A stretch of DNA of 46,611 nucleotides. Source: Prevotella sp. P3-122 (GTDB taxonomy: Bacteria; Bacteroidota; Bacteroidia; Bacteroidales; Bacteroidaceae). Positions 25,507 to 33,044 of the stretch are shown here, piece by piece. Under the pieces are notes generated by a model. It did not search any database. It saw nothing but the letters and a program-made list of their open reading frames with translations, and was not told where the DNA came from. Within the stretch, counting starts at the first letter, position 1, and every line of letters starts with the position of its first letter. The DNA is taken from assembly GCF_002251365.1 (NCBI RefSeq), contig NZ_NPJH01000056.1, positions 1 to 46,611 on the forward strand, given 5' to 3'. Both the position numbers and the translations under genes were made by a program.

Positions 25507-26187
25507 CTATTTCCTTATCCGCCTCAAGGCTCTGTCGCGTATCTGCCTTACTCTCTCACGCTTCAGCCCCATCATCTGCGCAGCCTCCGCCATGTTATAC
25601 CTGTCGCCGTCTATTCCGAACAGCAGCCTAATCACCTTCTGCTCTCTTTCCGGCAGCTCGTGGAGCTTCTCCACTATCATGGCCTGTGCATCGTCATTGC
25701 CGTCATCCGCACCAGGAACTGGCGAGTCGGGGTCGGCAACAACCGTCAGCAAGGTGACATTCTCGCGGCCTCCTAATGGTGCGTCGACCGACAAAGCTCT
25801 TGCGCGCTTGCGCTCCAGCGGCGTATCGTTGTCCTGGGGCACCTTGTAAAGTCCCGACTGCGACACGATAGCAGCCTCCATGGCCTTGCGGATAAAAGGT
25901 GAGGCATACGACACAAAGCGGCTGCCATGTCCAGGCTCATATTTGCGGGCAGCCTTCAGCAGTGCCATGTTGCCCTCGCTGACAAGGTCGGAAATGTCTA
26001 CGCCCTTGCCACGAAAACTGTTGGCCATGGCAACGACAAACTTCAGGTTGGCTCTTGACAGACGGTCAAGGGCACGGGCATCGCCATCGGCAATCCTGCG
26101 CGCCAACGACTCCTCCTCCTCAACGCTTAGCGCAGAAGCATGTCCAATCTCATCAATATATTTCTCAAATGCGTTCTTTCTTTCCAT
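25507..26187 (-). CDS. Atypical short sigma-70 family factor
   Basis: 226 residues from MERKNAFEKY; the frame is open to 26214, which lies within the -7 box, so the internal start is used. Region 1.2 (YIDEIGHASALSVEEEESLARRI), region 2 (LSRANLKFVVAMANSF, ISDLVSEGNMALLKAARKY) and region 4 (LPEREQKVIRLLFGI ... ERVRQIRDRALRRIRK) are plain. Region 2.3-2.4, which in the primary factor reads SYAxWWIRQ, reads SYASPFIRK, so the two tryptophans used to open the -10 element are missing. Region 3 is shortened. It is thus an alternative sigma factor, not RpoD. It has its own strong promoter and no anti-sigma gene beside it. Confidence 0.85.
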   Translation of the reverse strand: MERKNAFEKYIDEIGHASALSVEEEESLARRIADGDARALDRLSRANLKFVVAMANSFRGKGVDISDLVSEGNMALLKAARKYEPGHGSRFVSYASPFIRKAMEAAIVSQSGLYKVPQDNDTPLERKRARALSVDAPLGGRENVTLLTVVADPDSPVPGADDGNDDAQAMIVEKLHELPEREQKVIRLLFGIDGDRYNMAEAAQMMGLKRERVRQIRDRALRRIRK

Positions 26188-26211
26188 ATCGGTAGCTGAT
26201 GTTGGGTTGTG

Positions 26212-26243
26212 CAAAAATAATAATAATAAACTTAAGTGCCAAA
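26212..26243 (-). promoter_or_regulatory. Promoter of the sigma factor gene
   Basis: Minus strand: -33 TTTG at 26243-26240, exactly 20 bases, -7 TATTTTTG at 26219-26212. Transcription should start near 26205, 18 bases ahead of the chosen ATG. Confidence 0.7.
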
Positions 26244-26260
26244 CGTTTTTCCCCGTTTTT

Positions 26261-26292
26261 TTTGCTTGTTTACGGGATAATTCTTATATTTG
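26261..26292 (+). promoter_or_regulatory. Promoter of the 79-residue membrane protein gene
   Basis: -33 TTTG at 26261-26264, 20 bases, -7 TATATTTG at 26285-26292. Its -33 lies back to back with that of the sigma factor gene, leaving 17 bases between them. Confidence 0.7.
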
Positions 26293-26330
26293 CAGCCATA
26301 AAAACATTAAACATTAAACTTTAAGCAATT

Positions 26331-26570
26331 ATGGATTTATCACTTGAGTTCTTGCAGAATGCACAGGTTGTAATAACGTTCGTCGCATTCGTCGCCCTGA
26401 CCGTAGCTATATGGTTAGTAGCAGAGTGCAAATATCTCTTCATCAAATTTGAGCACTCTCCTGAGGAGGAAGAGGGCTGGAAAGAAATGGATGAGCACTA
26501 TCCCGGCAAGGAGCTGAGCATCCGCGACATCCTCAAGAACAGCACATTCCGGGGGTTCAGCGCAGTATAA
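26331..26570 (+). CDS. Small single-pass membrane protein
   Basis: 79 residues with one hydrophobic helix at about 12-33 (VVITFVAFVALTVAIWLVAEC) followed by an acidic stretch (HSPEEEEGWKEMDEHYP) and a short soluble tail. I do not recognise a family. It is likely real because it has an excellent promoter, a well-placed start and the same amino-acid usage as its neighbours. It is transcribed divergently from the sigma factor and precedes the TlpA-like gene by 67 bases. A role as a small regulator or envelope partner is possible but unsupported. Confidence 0.7.
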   Translation: MDLSLEFLQNAQVVITFVAFVALTVAIWLVAECKYLFIKFEHSPEEEEGWKEMDEHYPGKELSIRDILKNSTFRGFSAV

Positions 26571-26637
26571 TGCCATCGCTGTCATACCCGACAGCCTGTA
26601 TTCCCGCATCCTTTTCGAACAAAAACAATCAACGCTC

Positions 26638-27780
26638 ATGAACAAGACTATTTTTGGCCTTGCCCTATTGGCTTATGCCGGCACGGCACAAGCACAGGGC
26701 GAAGGCACACTCCGCATAAAAGGACAACTCACGGGCTTTACCGACACTGTCCTCGTGTTGCGCCCGGCCACCAGAAGCCTCAATGCCGACACCACGATGG
26801 TGACGGATAATGGCACGTTCGACATCACCATCAAGCTCGACAAGCCACAGAGCCTCTACCTTGCCACTCCCGGCACCATTCGCAGGGAGCAGAACGCAGC
26901 ATTTGGAGTGCAGGTCATTGGCGTACCGGGCGAGAGCGTAGAGCTCAGCGGTGACCCGCGCACACGCTACGACATCAATGGCTCCACATTCTACAAGCAG
27001 TACCATGAGGCTGACATAGCCATGGAGACAGCACAGAAGCCCATCAACGACATCTACAAGGAATACCGCACACGCCTACAGGCTGGAGAAAGCCAGGAGG
27101 CTGTGTCCAAGGACCTGAACGCCAAGATGGAACAGGCACAGAAGGACTACAAGGATGCCATACTCGACTTCATCAGGCAGCATCCCGACTACGAGGCCTC
27201 GGCCGCTATCATTCAGCAGCTTGAGGAACTCGGCCTCATGGAACAGGCAGCAGGACTGCTCTCCGAGAGTGTGCGCGAGGGCAGGATGAAGGACTTCTAC
27301 GGCAAGGCCATTGCCGCGGCAAGACAAGCCAAGGAGGCCGAGGAACGTGCCGAGAAGCTGCAGGCTACAGGAGTAGAGGCTCCCGACTTCACGCTCAACG
27401 ACATAAACGGCAAACCGCTGTCACTGTCCAGCCTGCGTGGCAAGCACGTGGTGCTCGACTTCTGGGGCTCATGGTGCGGATGGTGCATAAAGGGCATGCC
27501 ACAGATGAAGGAGTACTACGCCAAGTATAAGGACAAACTCGAGATATTGGGCATCGACTGCAACGACACCGAAGAGAAATGGAAGGCTGCCGTGGCAAAG
27601 CATGAGCTGCCCTGGCTGCATGTCTACAATCCACGTGGCTCACAGGATGACGTATGCTCGAAATATGGCATCCGCGGCTTCCCGACAAAGATACTCGTTG
27701 GTCCGGACGGCAAGATTGTCAAGACCGTCGTAGGCGAGGACCCGGAGTTCTATACCCTACTCGACTCGCTGTTCAAATAA
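26638..27780 (+). CDS. TlpA/ResA-like thiol:disulfide protein with DUF4369 domain
   Basis: 380 residues, signal peptide about 1-20 (AGTAQAQG). Residues 23-130 form the beta-rich DUF4369 domain seen in many Bacteroidota thioredoxin-like proteins; a charged helical part follows (about 135-245); and the C-terminal thioredoxin domain carries EAPDFTLNDINGKPLSLSSLRGK and the redox pair C280-G-W-C283 in WGSWCGWCIKGMP. It works outside the cytosol, reducing or reshuffling disulfides, for example in cytochrome maturation. The Gly-Trp between the cysteines is unusual compared with the common CPPC or CGHC. A clear terminator follows. Confidence 0.88.
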   Translation: MNKTIFGLALLAYAGTAQAQGEGTLRIKGQLTGFTDTVLVLRPATRSLNADTTMVTDNGTFDITIKLDKPQSLYLATPGTIRREQNAAFGVQVIGVPGESVELSGDPRTRYDINGSTFYKQYHEADIAMETAQKPINDIYKEYRTRLQAGESQEAVSKDLNAKMEQAQKDYKDAILDFIRQHPDYEASAAIIQQLEELGLMEQAAGLLSESVREGRMKDFYGKAIAAARQAKEAEERAEKLQATGVEAPDFTLNDINGKPLSLSSLRGKHVVLDFWGSWCGWCIKGMPQMKEYYAKYKDKLEILGIDCNDTEEKWKAAVAKHELPWLHVYNPRGSQDDVCSKYGIRGFPTKILVGPDGKIVKTVVGEDPEFYTLLDSLFK

Positions 27781-27800
27781 GCACACGCTGTATAAAGCAG

Positions 27801-27845
27801 AAACATGGAGGAGTTCCCGCACATAGGAGCTCCTCCATGTTTTTC
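27801..27845 (+). terminator. Rho-independent terminator after the TlpA-like gene
   Basis: Stem AAACATGGAGGAG / CTCCTCCATGTTT (27801-27813 and 27830-27842) with a 16-base loop and a T tail, 20 bases after the stop codon. Confidence 0.85.
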
Positions 27846-27870
27846 ACCATAAGGAGCGAACGATTACAAC

Positions 27871-28127
27871 GGTTCTGCAGAAATTTCTTGGGGGATACAG
27901 TGACCCGTATGGTGAGTCTTTCCTCCCTTTTCTCTTATCCAGAATAGGACGAACGATTTCTGTACCAGCTTAGCCCATCTCAGACGCAAAGCTTTGCATC
28001 CGTCAACGCAAAGCTTTGCATCCGTCAACGCAAAGCTTTGCATCAGCCCACGCAAAGCTTTGCATCAGCTTCCACAAACGTTTGCTTAGGAAAGGGCTTC
28101 ATTTAGGAATCCCTTCCCATGTTTTCC
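27871..28127 (-). repeat. Dispersed intergenic element, copy 3 (inverted)
   Basis: Read on the minus strand it matches copy 2 from its outer edge (CATGGGAAGGGATTCCTAAA) through to the conserved middle (CCTATTCTGGATAAGAGAAA) and beyond. It holds four 22-base units with GCAAAGCTTTGC plus a fifth, altered palindrome CAAACGTTTG at about 28075. The hairpin-rich right part of copies 1 and 2 is absent. The remaining bases to 28192 show nothing further. Confidence 0.87.
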
Positions 28128-28192
28128 TTCTGAGGCAAGATTACAACTACAAGGAATGACGAAGATATTTTTATTCCCACAGATTTCACAGA

Positions 28193-28891
28193 TTACCCAA
28201 GCTCCACGTCCTTCTCGCCATTCAATATTCCCATATACTTGTCATAAGATATATGCTTGCCACCCATAGACTTCAGATGAGGGGTCTCAAACTGACAGTC
28301 GATAAAGAGTCCTCCCATACCATCAAGAGTCTTGGCCAAGTATATCAAGGCCAACTTGGAAGCATTTGGGACTAACGAGAACATGCTTTCGCCAAAGAAA
28401 GCATTTCGGACAGCAACCCCATACAAGCCTCCAACAAGTTTTGCAGATCTTTTTCCCGATGACATATCCTGCGGCTCCCACACCTCAACACTGGCCGCAT
28501 AGCCAAGACGATGCAATTCCGTATATGCTTTTATCATGTCAGAACCAAGCCATGCGCCATATTCCTGATTGCGGTCGTCCACTGAGGAGCAGCCACGGAT
28601 TACTCCCTCGAAACACTGATTGAAAGTTACGATGTACTTGTTCTGACGCATTAGCTGCCTCATCGAATGGCTGATGTGTATCTCTTTGGGGAAAATGACA
28701 TATCTGTCTAAAGGGCAATACCAGTGGGGTTCTTTCCAATGGCGAAAAGAAAACCATGGAAAGAAGCCGTTACTGTATGCCAACAGCAGACGGTTGACGG
28801 ACAAATCGCCACCTACGGCAACTAGTCCGTCTTCCTCTCCCAGATGTGGGTCGGGAAACCACAATTCGTCATCCAACTGATAAACCGCCAT
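28193..28891 (-). CDS. aat: Leucyl/phenylalanyl-tRNA--protein transferase
   Basis: 232 residues. It adds Leu or Phe from aminoacyl-tRNA to proteins that begin with Lys or Arg, turning them into N-degrons. The N-terminal FPDPHLGEEDGLVAVGGDLS (12-31), the GFFPWFSF segment, EPHWYCPLDRYVIFP and the GNAT-like core with GGLYGVAVRNAFFGESMFS (about 156-174) are typical. It is the last gene of the clpS-clpA-aat operon and its start lies 23 bases inside the end of clpA, which points to coupled translation. Confidence 0.96.
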   Translation of the reverse strand: MAVYQLDDELWFPDPHLGEEDGLVAVGGDLSVNRLLLAYSNGFFPWFSFRHWKEPHWYCPLDRYVIFPKEIHISHSMRQLMRQNKYIVTFNQCFEGVIRGCSSVDDRNQEYGAWLGSDMIKAYTELHRLGYAASVEVWEPQDMSSGKRSAKLVGGLYGVAVRNAFFGESMFSLVPNASKLALIYLAKTLDGMGGLFIDCQFETPHLKSMGGKHISYDKYMGILNGEKDVELG

Positions 28892-31076
28892 CTTTCATGC
28901 CAATTGTTATGTTGCCACCTTGCTTCAGACTGCCGAACAGTATCTCGCGCATAAGTAAGGGCTTAAGTTTTTGAGATATAACACGGTCCATCTCCCTTGC
29001 TCCGTATTCTGTAGTAAATCCTTCTTTCAAAATATATTCGAAAGCTTCCGGGCTAAGCTCCATGGTCACATGCCTTGTCTGTAGTTTGGACTCCAGTTCT
29101 CTCAATTTCTTTTGGAGTATCAGAGTTGCCATCTGCTTATCCATATCGCGGAAGACCACGGCACCAGACAACCGGTTAAGAAACTCTGGCTTGAAAGTCT
29201 TCCTCACCTGTTTCATCATGGCATCGCCGCGGCTGACATTACCATTGAAGCCGACAGAAGCCTGTGACGCAAACTGCGCTCCTGCATTGGATGTCATAAT
29301 CAGCACTACATTCCTGAAATCAGCATGCCGTCCCTTGTTGTCCGTCAGTCGGGCATAGTCCATCACCTGAAGCAGGATGTTGTAGATATCCTCGTGCGCT
29401 TTCTCAATCTCGTCAAGCAGCAACACGCAATTGGGATTTTTCCTTATGGCATCAGTCAGCAAACCGCCGTCTTCATAGCCTACGTATCCTGCCGGCGAGC
29501 CAATAAGTTTTGCAACAGCATGCTTCTCTGTATATTCACTCATGTCGAAACGTATCAGGGCGATAGCCAGTTCTTTCGACAATACCCGTGCAACCTCTGT
29601 CTTGCCTACTCCCGTGGGGCCGACAAACAACAATGATGCCAATGGCTTGTTGTCATCCATAAGTCCGGCTCTCGACATCTGAACAGACTCAACCACCTGC
29701 CGGATAGCCTCGTCCTGTCCGTAAATCTGAGAAAGCATCCTGGCAGCAAGACTCTCTAATTGCCGATAATCCTCATCCTCCGCTTCAGACAGGGCATCCA
29801 CCTTGCAGGTCTTGGACAGTACTTCAGCAATCTCTCTCTTCCCTACAATCCTGACATTGTCATCCATCTCCATGGCGGCACCGGCCTCGTCAATGAGGTC
29901 TATAGCCTTGTCGGGCAGGAAACGGTCATTGACATGCTTGGCACTCGCCTCAACGGCGAAAGTAATGGCCTCGTCGGTATACTTCACCCCATGAAACTCC
30001 TCATAACGGGGTTTCAACTGCCTGATGATAGTTTTCGCCTCCTCGACAGTCGGCTCGAGAATGTCTATTTGCTGGAACCGCCTTATGAGTCCTTTGGAAC
30101 GTGAGAAATAGCGGTTGTATTCCTCGTAGGTCGTCGAGCCGATGAACCGGATTGTTCCTGATTCAAGATAAGGCTTGAGCATGTTTGAGGCATCCATTGC
30201 CCCCTCCCCTGTTGCGCCTGCGCCAACAAGTGTGTGGATTTCGTCAATATAGACGATGTTGTTCCCGCTTTCTTCCTGAATACCATCCATTATTTGCTTT
30301 ATTCGGTTCTCAAGGTCACCACGATATTGTGAGCCAGCCAGCAGAGTACCCATGTCCAGCTGGTAAATCCTGCTTCCTCTCAGCCTCTTGGGGACCTTGT
30401 CTTCCTCTATAAGTCTTGTCAGCCCCCATACGAGCGCAGTCTTTCCTACGCCAGGCTCACCGACATGCAGCGGATTGTTCTTATCACGACGACATAGCAC
30501 CTGCATAGTACGTTTTAGCTCACGTTCTCTTCCTACAAGAGGATTGTACCTCGTGTAATGCTCGTTCATACATGTGACCAGCCTCCTCCATGCGGCTTTT
30601 CCCTCATTCCCCTCAGCATCATCATGAAGCTTGTCTTCGAAGTCACAGCAGTTTATCAGCTGACTCATAAAGTTTGTCTCCTTACCATACAGACAATCCT
30701 TCAGGAGATATGCCGCCCATGAATCCTCGAGTTTCAGGATTCCCCTAACCAAGTGAGGAGTATCTATATATTCCGAACTGCTTAGGGCCACATCCTGCAC
30801 TGCGCTTTCTATCACCATCCCCATCTGGGCAGACACCTCCGGCCCGTATTCAATGCCCTCCGGAACTGGGTCTACTTGTCTCAGGAACTCCTCAACACGC
30901 TCAGCCAGTGTCTGTGGACTATAAAATATATTCAATGCGGCATAGAAGTTATCATCCTCTATCAATACCGAAAGCAAGTGCTCAGGCATGACAAACTCAT
31001 GTCTATAGCTTTTACAGCATTCCAGCGCATTGTTCAGAACACGTGACGCTCTTTCTGTTTGCCTTATTTCTGCCAT
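28869..31076 (-). CDS. clpA: ClpA, ATP-dependent unfoldase of the Clp protease
   Basis: 735 residues from MAEIRQTERASRV, which starts 4 bases after the clpS stop; an ATG 8 codons further up lies inside clpS and is less likely. The ClpA-type N-domain (about 1-145), the first AAA+ module with Walker A GEPGVGKT near 205 and Walker B VYIDEIHTLVGAG, and the second with GPTGVGKTE near 485 and LLLDEIEKAH are complete. The ClpP-docking loop tripeptide is VGF in ASVGFNGN. There is no coiled-coil middle domain, so this is ClpA, not ClpB or ClpC. ClpP is not encoded in the window. Confidence 0.95.
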   Translation of the reverse strand: MAEIRQTERASRVLNNALECCKSYRHEFVMPEHLLSVLIEDDNFYAALNIFYSPQTLAERVEEFLRQVDPVPEGIEYGPEVSAQMGMVIESAVQDVALSSSEYIDTPHLVRGILKLEDSWAAYLLKDCLYGKETNFMSQLINCCDFEDKLHDDAEGNEGKAAWRRLVTCMNEHYTRYNPLVGRERELKRTMQVLCRRDKNNPLHVGEPGVGKTALVWGLTRLIEEDKVPKRLRGSRIYQLDMGTLLAGSQYRGDLENRIKQIMDGIQEESGNNIVYIDEIHTLVGAGATGEGAMDASNMLKPYLESGTIRFIGSTTYEEYNRYFSRSKGLIRRFQQIDILEPTVEEAKTIIRQLKPRYEEFHGVKYTDEAITFAVEASAKHVNDRFLPDKAIDLIDEAGAAMEMDDNVRIVGKREIAEVLSKTCKVDALSEAEDEDYRQLESLAARMLSQIYGQDEAIRQVVESVQMSRAGLMDDNKPLASLLFVGPTGVGKTEVARVLSKELAIALIRFDMSEYTEKHAVAKLIGSPAGYVGYEDGGLLTDAIRKNPNCVLLLDEIEKAHEDIYNILLQVMDYARLTDNKGRHADFRNVVLIMTSNAGAQFASQASVGFNGNVSRGDAMMKQVRKTFKPEFLNRLSGAVVFRDMDKQMATLILQKKLRELESKLQTRHVTMELSPEAFEYILKEGFTTEYGAREMDRVISQKLKPLLMREILFGSLKQGGNITIGMKDGGLSVG

Positions 31077-31080
31077 ACTG

Positions 31081-31389
31081 TTAATTGTCTTCAGGTTCAA
31101 CGGTGAGCCGCAACGGGAAACCGTTCTCGCGGGCCATATTTGTAGCCTTCTGTGCCTTGGAAACAGCTATGTCATAGGTATATATTCCCACCACGGCCTT
31201 GCCTGAATGATGTACCTGCAACATCAATGCCTGTGCATTTTCATCACTTAAGTAAAAGACCTCCCTCAACACCTTCACAACGAAATCCATTGTCGTAAAG
31301 TCATCATTGTGTATCAACACCTTGTAGCGACGCGGTTCCCTCATATCGGTTTTCTGTCGCTCTCTTATTTGAGATTGTTCTTGTGGCAT
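31081..31389 (-). CDS. clpS: ClpS, N-degron adaptor of ClpAP
   Basis: 102 residues from MPQEQSQIRE; the longer frame to 31467 overlaps the promoter boxes and has no family similarity. The core YKVLIHNDDFTTMDFVVKVL (37-56 in this numbering, roughly) holds the acidic N-degron pocket (N-D-D), followed by the pocket histidine in MLQVHHSGKAVVG and the family's TYDIA end. ClpS binds proteins starting with Leu, Phe, Tyr or Trp and hands them to ClpA. First gene of the operon. Confidence 0.95.
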   Translation of the reverse strand: MPQEQSQIRERQKTDMREPRRYKVLIHNDDFTTMDFVVKVLREVFYLSDENAQALMLQVHHSGKAVVGIYTYDIAVSKAQKATNMARENGFPLRLTVEPEDN

Positions 31390-31426
31390 ATTTACATATA
31401 TAATTGTGTTACTCTGTTTCTTACCG

Positions 31427-31442
31427 CAAAAATACAAAATTA
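31427..31442 (-). promoter_or_regulatory. Promoter boxes of clpS-clpA-aat
   Basis: Two adjoining -7 candidates on the minus strand, TAATTTTG (31442-31435) and TATTTTTG (31434-31427). The nearer one gives a leader of roughly 30 bases to the clpS ATG. Confidence 0.55.
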
Positions 31443-31569
31443 TCCGATGATGTAGCGAAACCATCATTTATTTTTAGCTTTATTCATGGTTTCTTAATCA
31501 AAACTTCCTGTTTTTCCTGCATTAACGATAATATATTATCGCTATTTTGAGTTGTAGCGGACAATAATA

Positions 31570-31640
31570 ATTCTGGATAAGAGAATAGGGAGGAAAGACC
31601 CTCCATACGGGTTACTTTAGCCACAGGAGTTTTCTACTGC
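31570..31640 (+). repeat. Dispersed intergenic element, copy 4 (fragment)
   Basis: Only the conserved middle is present: TTCTGGATAAGAGAATAGGG, then GGAAAGACCCTCCATACGGG and a degenerate TTTCTACTGCC end. The palindromic units and the hairpin part are missing. Confidence 0.7.
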
Positions 31641-31700
31641 CCCCCAAATCTTCCCATATGTTTATCGGGTGAATCTCCTGATGAGGGACGTACACATAAA

Positions 31701-31728
31701 AGGATGGTTGTCTCACGACAACCATCCT
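31701..31728. terminator. Strong 12-base hairpin downstream of the phosphate acyltransferase gene
   Basis: Perfect stem AGGATGGTTGTC / GACAACCATCCT with a 4-base loop. On the minus strand it is followed by TTTATG, so it can end leftward transcripts from the gene at 31923-32843. On the plus strand it lies 28 bases ahead of a 24-codon open frame and could instead be a leader structure. Both readings are open. Confidence 0.55.
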
Positions 31729-31755
31729 CCGTTTAAACCTTAATAATCTAATACC

Positions 31756-31830
31756 ATGAAAAACACGATGCAAAGTTATATATTAAGTTTGGCAAAGCCA
31801 AGCTTTTCTATAAGAAAAAACTTTTTGTAA
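31756..31830 (+). CDS. Possible 24-residue peptide behind a hairpin leader
   Basis: ATG at 31756, TAA at 31828-31830. The peptide begins MKNTMQSYILSLAKP and ends in SIRKNFL; it is basic with a short hydrophobic centre. The ATG is preceded by TTAATAATCTAATACC, an AT-rich initiation region of the kind common in this phylum, and by the hairpin at 31701-31728. I do not recognise the peptide. It may be a leader peptide, a free microprotein or a chance frame; no promoter could be assigned. From 31831 to 31922 nothing else is seen. Confidence 0.3.
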   Translation: MKNTMQSYILSLAKPSFSIRKNFL

Positions 31831-31922
31831 CATTTCTTAACCACACCATTCAGCTATTAGATTTACTCAACTTTCGGAAGTTATTTTATACCCTTATACA
31901 GTGGGTGACATCTGGCCACACA

Positions 31923-32843
31923 CTATTCCTCCCCATAACAACACCATGCTGCCAGGGCAAGGCTAAAGAACTTGCTCATGGCATCGTCACCTCTCGACGG
32001 CAATACCACGGGCACCTTGGTACCTGCAAGCACGCCAGCGGTGTCTGCCTGCGAGAACAGCGTAATGGTCTTATAGAAACAGTTGCCGGCCTCTATGTCG
32101 GGCATCACCAGTGCGTCGGCATCACCATTGATGGGTGACTTTATGTTCTTTATCCTCATGGCGTCTGCTGAGCATGCGCTCTTCACGTCCATTGGCCCGT
32201 CGACCACGCAGTCGCCAAAAGCACCTTCTTTGGCCATTCTGATTACCTCCACATAATCCTCCGTAAGCGGGAATATCTTTCCGTTCACTTTCTCGGTGCA
32301 ATGGACGAGTGCTACTTTCGGTCTGCTGATGCCCGTCTGCCTGCATATCCTCACGATGGTCCGCACCTGCTCCACCCTCTGTTCCCTGTTGGGATAGGGT
32401 ATGACAGCAGAGTCGGTGAAGAACAGCATCTTGTGGTATGACGGCATCCTGGCCAGGGCCACATGAGTCATAACGGCTCCCTTGCACAGCAGTCCATGCT
32501 CCTTGTTGAGCACGGCGCGTAGCAAGTTGTCGGTATTGATGAGTCCCTTCATCAGGATGTCGACAGTCCCCTCTCGTGCCATGCGCACGGCAGTGCAGGC
32601 AGCCTCATCCCTCGACTCTGCCCTAACCACGGAAATATGACTGCGGTATCTGTCAAACCTTTTGTCAGCAAGCACTATCTCCGTACCACCAATAAACACG
32701 ACGTTGACAAACTTACGCTGCAAAGCCCATTCGACAGCCATTCTTGACGACTCGTCCTCAGCGCATACCAGTCCTATGCGCCATCGCCTGTTGCGGCACT
32801 CCAGCCTCGCAAGCATGTCCTTAAAGTCTTTCAGTCCTTCCAT
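31923..32843 (-). CDS. Phosphate acetyl/butyryltransferase (Ptb-type)
   Basis: 306 residues, the length of phosphate butyryltransferase rather than of the 330-residue Pta catalytic domain. It moves an acyl group between CoA and phosphate in the cytosol, producing or consuming acyl phosphates. Family segments: MKGLINTDNLLRAVL (about 108-122), FTDSAVIPYPN (about 145-155), VDGPMDVKSACS (about 206-217) and DADALVMPDIEAGN (about 235-248). A kinase partner (buk) is not next to it. Downstream lies the strong hairpin at 31701; upstream is the repeat-rich space to sdaA. Confidence 0.88.
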   Translation of the reverse strand: MEGLKDFKDMLARLECRNRRWRIGLVCAEDESSRMAVEWALQRKFVNVVFIGGTEIVLADKRFDRYRSHISVVRAESRDEAACTAVRMAREGTVDILMKGLINTDNLLRAVLNKEHGLLCKGAVMTHVALARMPSYHKMLFFTDSAVIPYPNREQRVEQVRTIVRICRQTGISRPKVALVHCTEKVNGKIFPLTEDYVEVIRMAKEGAFGDCVVDGPMDVKSACSADAMRIKNIKSPINGDADALVMPDIEAGNCFYKTITLFSQADTAGVLAGTKVPVVLPSRGDDAMSKFFSLALAAWCCYGEE

Positions 32844-32876
32844 ATGAGTTATTGTTGTCTGATGTCTAAAGGGCTA

Positions 32877-33042
32877 AGGTCGAAGAGGTTTGAGGGGTTT
32901 GAAGGGTTCGAGGGGTTCGAGGGGCTTGAGGGGTTCGAGAGTACTTTGTCCTTAGACCTTCTGCCCTTAGTCCTTATCCTTAGACCTTAGTCCTTTGACC
33001 TTTGACCTTAGTCCTTAGTCCTTTGACCTTAGCCCTTCGACC
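32877..33042 (+). repeat. GAGGGGTTYGA and CCTTAGTC tandem repeats
   Basis: The first half (32886-32941) is a run of 9- to 10-base units of the kind GAGGGGTTCGAG. The second half is a run of 8-base CCTTAGAC/CCTTAGTC/CCTTTGAC words that stops 2 bases before the sdaA stop codon. The second half resembles 4995-5071. No gene is seen. Confidence 0.75.
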
Positions 33043-33044
33043 TC

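Noticed and set aside
27871..28127. CRISPR-like array
   Set aside because: The repeats are 12-base palindromes with 10-base, partly similar spacers; there are at most five units, no cas genes, and the same spacers recur in other copies.
31923..32843. Phosphate acetyltransferase Pta proper
   Set aside because: The length and segment spacing fit the shorter Ptb-type acyltransferases; the exact acyl group remains open.
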